Below, in pieces: positions 60,421 to 64,000 of a stretch of DNA of 64,000 nucleotides. The position numbers were made by a program, and so were the translations under genes. The stretch is from Allantophomopsis cytisporea (lineage: Eukaryota; Ascomycota; Leotiomycetes; Phacidiales; Phacidiaceae): the NCBI GenBank assembly GCA_024752435.1, contig CP103036.1, forward strand, positions 806,001 through 870,000, in the 5' to 3' direction. The notes beneath the pieces are model-generated. The model saw only the letters and a list, made by a program, of their open reading frames with translations. It was not told the origin of the DNA and made no database searches. Within the stretch, counting starts at the first letter, position 1. Each line of letters opens with the position of its first letter.

Positions 60421-61932
60421 CTAGCCAACATCATTGACTTGTGTAGGATTTATTGGTGTACTTCCAAAGCTTTCCAACCCTCTATCGAGTGCAATTTCAG
60501 ATGGGTCTATCGACGCATCATTTCCCTGCATTAGGATATCTGTATCCACAGGAGGCGCTCCAGTATCAGCTCTCATGGCCGTATATCTATCACCGGCCTC
60601 CTTCAATAATCTCTGAACCTCCGCCTCCCTTGCCAAAATGCTGTCTTTTTCAGCTTTTAGGCCATGCACTTTCATCTTCTCAACCTTCAAGGACATCTCC
60701 ATTTCATTCATAGTCCTTTGCAATTTCTCCAGGCACTCATTCAGATTTGGAAGAGCACCAATCTTTGGGGGCGCCTCTACGCCTCCTAGGGACCGGCTGG
60801 ATTTGTTCTTCTTCAGCCCATCCATGCCAGCTCTGGTTTGTGCTGCTTCATAGGCCGCAATACGTTCGGCCTCGGAGTCATTCGAATCATCCGAGGAACT
60901 GCCTTCAGCTTCATGAATCATATTCGCCATTTCAGCACGCTTCTTTTTCTTCTCCGCTTTTTCAGCTTTCTTTCCCAAGGATATCCTTCCATCGTCTACA
61001 AATTCATCGAAGCCTTCTCCCAAATCCTCATCTTCTCGGACTAGCCGTGATTCAGGTTTCTTCTTTCGTGGCAGTAACGAAACCTCCCCATGTCCATCAT
61101 CATTCAAAGATATAAAATCCGGCTCATGAGCCATCCGTGCACGTCGCTCCTTCTTCTCCCTGATCTCTGCCTCGGTAGGTATAACTGAAGCCCCATTGCG
61201 AATCAAGCTTGAGCCAAACTTTTCTGCAATGTTGTCGACAATCATGGCGCCTTCAAGTTCAGATGGATCAAGACTTGTTTCATCCTCAATCTCCACATGC
61301 AAGTCCTTTGGTGTAGTTGGTGTTGAGCTCTTCAATTCGTTCAAGTAATCCTTAGAATACGTCGGTCGTTCCTCATCATCCTCCCCTGTCCTAATAGAAA
61401 GATTTTGTACACCTGGCAAATTCTTCCGCACAGCATTGTTCTCTATGACTCGTCTCCCCAAGCCAGTTTTCTTGGGTGTAAACACTTCTTCATCTTCTAA
61501 AGACTCAGCAGCGTCACCTGAGATAATTTCGCCAGGTCCAAACGATAATCGCGAGGATGGTTTCTTCTTCTTTGCAGCAGTAGACCCGAGTTTTCCTATG
61601 CCAAGCCTTGGAGCGCGTACCACAGCAGGTCCATCATCGTCGGGATCATCTTTGTTTATTATGTCGTCTGTGCCATCATCGAAGACTATACTCTGTCGCA
61701 AATTGGATTTTCTAAAGGGCTTTCGTACAGCGCTTGTAATTTTGGGCGTCGGAGATTCTAAAGTCGCCTCGTCAGCCGGCTTCTGGATATCAGCCTTGCG
61801 CTTCTTGTTTTTGATGTCATACATACGCTGTGCTGTGGGTTCTGCGCCAGACGGAGCGTCGTTCATAACCTCATCCTCCTCGTCCACCGCAATCTTGCGA
61901 GGTTTTCGCTTCGACCCAAACGCTGACTTCAT
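60421..61932 (-). CDS. ntr2: Nineteen complex-related protein 2 (Ntr2-like splicing factor)
   Basis: Intronless, about 503 aa. It matches the fungal NTR2 family, whose yeast member works with Ntr1 and the Prp43 helicase to take apart the post-splicing spliceosome. Visible: the basic N-terminus GSKRKPRKIAVDEED, FRKSNLRQSIVFDD, TYSKDYLNELKSSTPTTP, PTEAEIREKKERRARMAHEPDFISL (with conserved start of the helical part), a Lys/Glu-rich middle and a C-terminal coiled coil (about 395-460). The frame is open 15 codons further up, but without an ATG; the Met at 61932 was used. Confidence 0.88.
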   Translation of the reverse strand: MKSAFGSKRKPRKIAVDEEDEVMNDAPSGAEPTAQRMYDIKNKKRKADIQKPADEATLESPTPKITSAVRKPFRKSNLRQSIVFDDGTDDIINKDDPDDDGPAVVRAPRLGIGKLGSTAAKKKKPSSRLSFGPGEIISGDAAESLEDEEVFTPKKTGLGRRVIENNAVRKNLPGVQNLSIRTGEDDEERPTYSKDYLNELKSSTPTTPKDLHVEIEDETSLDPSELEGAMIVDNIAEKFGSSLIRNGASVIPTEAEIREKKERRARMAHEPDFISLNDDGHGEVSLLPRKKKPESRLVREDEDLGEGFDEFVDDGRISLGKKAEKAEKKKKRAEMANMIHEAEGSSSDDSNDSEAERIAAYEAAQTRAGMDGLKKNKSSRSLGGVEAPPKIGALPNLNECLEKLQRTMNEMEMSLKVEKMKVHGLKAEKDSILAREAEVQRLLKEAGDRYTAMRADTGAPPVDTDILMQGNDASIDPSEIALDRGLESFGSTPINPTQVNDVG

Positions 61933-62165
61933 TGTGACGCTTTCCTCAGTATCCGCCAAGTATTTGACGTTGTGCAATCAATGTCGTCGTCGGGGAGTTT
62001 TGTTTGAAGATAGTAATTGCGTAGAAGTTATTTGCACGTGATATCAAACTTCCTATAACGCGCTTGCTGCCTTAGCGCCCGCGACGAGGAAGCGCGCCTG
62101 GATAACTTTATCACAAAGGTCTCGTGGAGCTTGACGTCGTTGAACACATCCCACATATCGCAAAC

Positions 62166-62663
62166 ATGCCTCAAGCTCAGCCAGAGCTGAAGAAGGTACG
62201 TCCAGCTCTTCCCAGGTCTTGGGACCCTTCCGAATACTCATGTATCGATGTACACAATTGCAAAGCTCTGCAATTTGCGAAGCTCGCATTCTGGAATCGC
62301 ACAAGTGATCATAGCTGACTTATGTACAGTACCTCGACAAGAGGCTTTTCGTCCAGCTTAACGGAAGCCGCAAGGTTATTGGTGTCTTGAGAGGTTATGA
62401 TGTTAGTTTAGGTCTCGCGACATACAAGGCTTGGCTAATGATTACAGGTTTTCTTGAACATTGTGTTGGACGATGCTGTGGAGGAGAAGGACGGTGGAGA
62501 GAAGATTAGACTTGGCATGGTGGTATGTTCAGATCCTGTAGTTTCATTCTTTGGGAAATAAGGGCTAACGTTGACCTTACAGGTCATTCGAGGAAACTCA
62601 GTCGTCATGCTCGAGGCATTGGAGAGAATAGCACCAGAGAGACCACAACCAATGAGAGATTAA
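62166..62663 (+). CDS. Small nuclear ribonucleoprotein SmG
   Basis: The exons are 62166..62195, 62330..62401, 62448..62522 and 62583..62663, giving 85 aa, typical for SmG. The splice products read KKYLDKRLFVQLNGSRKV, IGVLRGYDVFLNIVLDDA and IRLGMVVIRGNSVVMLEALE. Sm motif 1 (GYDVFLNIVL) and motif 2 (IRGNSV) are intact. SmG is one of the seven proteins of the ring around U1, U2, U4 and U5 snRNAs. Three introns in such a short gene is common in filamentous fungi. The 3' end faces the rhodanese gene with 161 bp between stop codons. Confidence 0.95.
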
Positions 62664-62824
62664 GGGTTTCACGAAGGATGATTCAATCTGGCAAACGGTG
62701 AAAGGAACCAAAAGTTGCATTTGGGATTGGCGTCCACAGGCGTTACATATCAATAAGATATCAAAGGATACAAAGCCAGCACTTTTTGAGGCAGTTGAGG
62801 TTTTGGATTTTGAAAGTGAAATAA

Positions 62825-63733
62825 TTACTGCTCCAATTGCTCTTTCCACTGTTCCTCTTCAAAGCCATCCATCATAGCGCCTTGGAACTCTTTAACCCAT
62901 TCCTTAATACCACCTTTCAACACAAAAACCTTGACATTTGGGCGTGGCATGAATTTTGCGACATCATCGATATAGTCTTGAAACCAGCTTGCACAACGAG
63001 GCCCGCGTCCTGAAGATGATCCTAAAAGTCTATTAGAAACAGCACTATAATTCTTTGAAGCCTAGAAACATACCACAGTAGAAGACCACCTTGTCAATGC
63101 CAGCTCTCTGGCAAAGATCAAGCAATGTCTTGCGAGACTGATAAAAGCTTTGCGCTGGTAGGTTTATAGAAGTTCTAATTGTACCTCCCTGTATTGTATT
63201 AGTACATGATGATTCATGTTCGACGGGTCTGGCCTCCCGTCAGAAGGCCACAATATGTTCTCATGTTTGCAAGGAAGTACTTGAAATACAAGTATGTTAG
63301 ATAACCGCTTTTGTAGCGGCTTACTTGGAATATCTACCGCTCGCCAACCCAATTGTATCAAGAGAAAGCAGTAAGCTAGTATGATACTGGTCAACATGAT
63401 AACCAAACCCTTGGATCTCAAGGCGCGAGAGTAGTTCTCAAACATGCATCCTTGGGCTTACTTAGGAAATTTCCAGACTGCAAAGAAGACATAGATGTTG
63501 CAGATGAAACGCAAAACGTTGATACTTAACCAAGTTTGACGACGAAAGAAATGATAACTCACAATCCAATCATCCCTTCTAACATCCACACACAAAAATT
63601 TACGACCGCCCACAGCCTCAAGGTCCATTGCATCGAACAAGTCCATCAAGCCATCTGCTGAGACAACATCCGTCTTGGCTTTTGGAGCGGGGTATTTCTT
63701 CGTCCACTCTGGATGAGTTTTGGAGTCGGCCAT
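62825..63733 (-). CDS. Rhodanese-like phosphatase/arsenate reductase (Acr2/Ych1 type)
   Basis: The exons are 63733..63563, 63188..63074 and 63021..62825, giving 160 aa. The single rhodanese domain begins with a Cdc25-like entry (GRKFLCVDVRRDDWIGGTIRTSINLP) and has the active loop YCGSSSGRGPRCA. The Cys-X5-Arg spacing (C-GSSSG-R) is that of Cdc25-class phosphatases and Acr2 arsenate reductases rather than of sulfurtransferases, so phosphatase or arsenate reductase activity is likelier; which one is not decidable here. Intron 1 is 374 nt, by far the longest seen here, and contains an in-frame ORF of about 90 codons with a hydrophobic stretch. Confidence 0.88.
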
Positions 63734-64000
63734 TTTAAGTTCAATGACAATATCTCAATCCGGATCAGAATAGAGGAATGAAACGTATATGTTTGGGAAT
63801 GTCAATCAAATCAGATCTCTGTTGTTGGAAGATTTATTGATATCATAATTTTCAAATTCTGGAGAATTTGGCATACAAATCTGGAATATGCCCGTGTCAC
63901 GTGAAGGCAACTTCTCATTCACATAGGTAGTATCATGAACTACTTGAACGTAATTTTCTTGAAGCACAAAAGCAAACTTATAGAATCATATCTACAATGT
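63734..64000. promoter_or_regulatory. Upstream region of the rhodanese gene, to window end
   Basis: 267 bp. A CACGTG E-box appears at about 63898-63903 (in GTCACGTG). No other feature. Confidence 0.35.

Overview
This window reads as chromosomal DNA of a filamentous ascomycete. The genes are broken by short introns (mostly 47-90 nt) with GTAAGT/GTATGT donors, CTAAC/CTGAC branch sites and YAG acceptors. The proteins include typical fungal families: a Zn(II)2Cys6 regulator, a Sch9 kinase, DUF3176, DUF3844, BLI-3 and an RGS-LOV photoreceptor. The family mix, and the RGS-LOV architecture first described in Botrytis, suggest a leotiomycete (Botrytis/Sclerotinia-like). The species is inference. I see no bacterial-type operons, CRISPR arrays, rRNA or convincing tRNA, and no intact transposon.

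Layout. 1-5.2 kb: the 5' part of an unrecognised fungal protein gene (cut by the window edge), the augmin subunit HAUS6, and an HD-domain 5'-deoxynucleotidase. 5.2-15.5 kb: a gene desert of about 10 kb, rich in microsatellites, lying directly upstream of a NirA-like Zn2Cys6 regulator (15.5-17.8 kb). 19.8-30.7 kb: SAGA subunit Ada2, divergent from the AGC kinase Sch9; then glucose-6-phosphate isomerase, convergent with a DUF3176 membrane protein. 31-38.3 kb: a rhodanese of the TrhO/TSTD2 type, a coiled-coil protein, a TMEM97/EXPERA membrane protein, the PP2A leucine carboxyl methyltransferase Ppm1 and the FMN-binding protein BLI-3. 40.9-44.4 kb: an RGS-LOV blue-light receptor and a short-chain dehydrogenase. 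46.6-54 kb: a membrane SH3 protein with a collagen-like tail, a repeat-rich 3.9 kb spacer and exonuclease V. 55.9-63.7 kb: a PY-motif protein with a GC-AG intron, a probable mitochondrial membrane protein, a DUF3844 protein, the spliceosome factor Ntr2, the Sm protein SmG and a small rhodanese of the Acr2/Ych1 type.

Most genes are housekeeping or signalling genes without a common pathway. Two groupings stand out. The blue-light receptor (RGS-LOV) and bli-3, whose Neurospora homologue is blue-light induced, are head to head across a 2.5 kb spacer holding three GATCGA words. Ada2, Sch9, Pgi and Ppm1 belong to chromatin, nutrient-signalling and central metabolic systems, but their proximity here looks incidental. 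From about 19.8 kb onward most neighbours alternate between divergent and convergent orientation. Exon boundaries were read by eye from splice motifs, phase and protein continuity; they have not been checked against transcripts.
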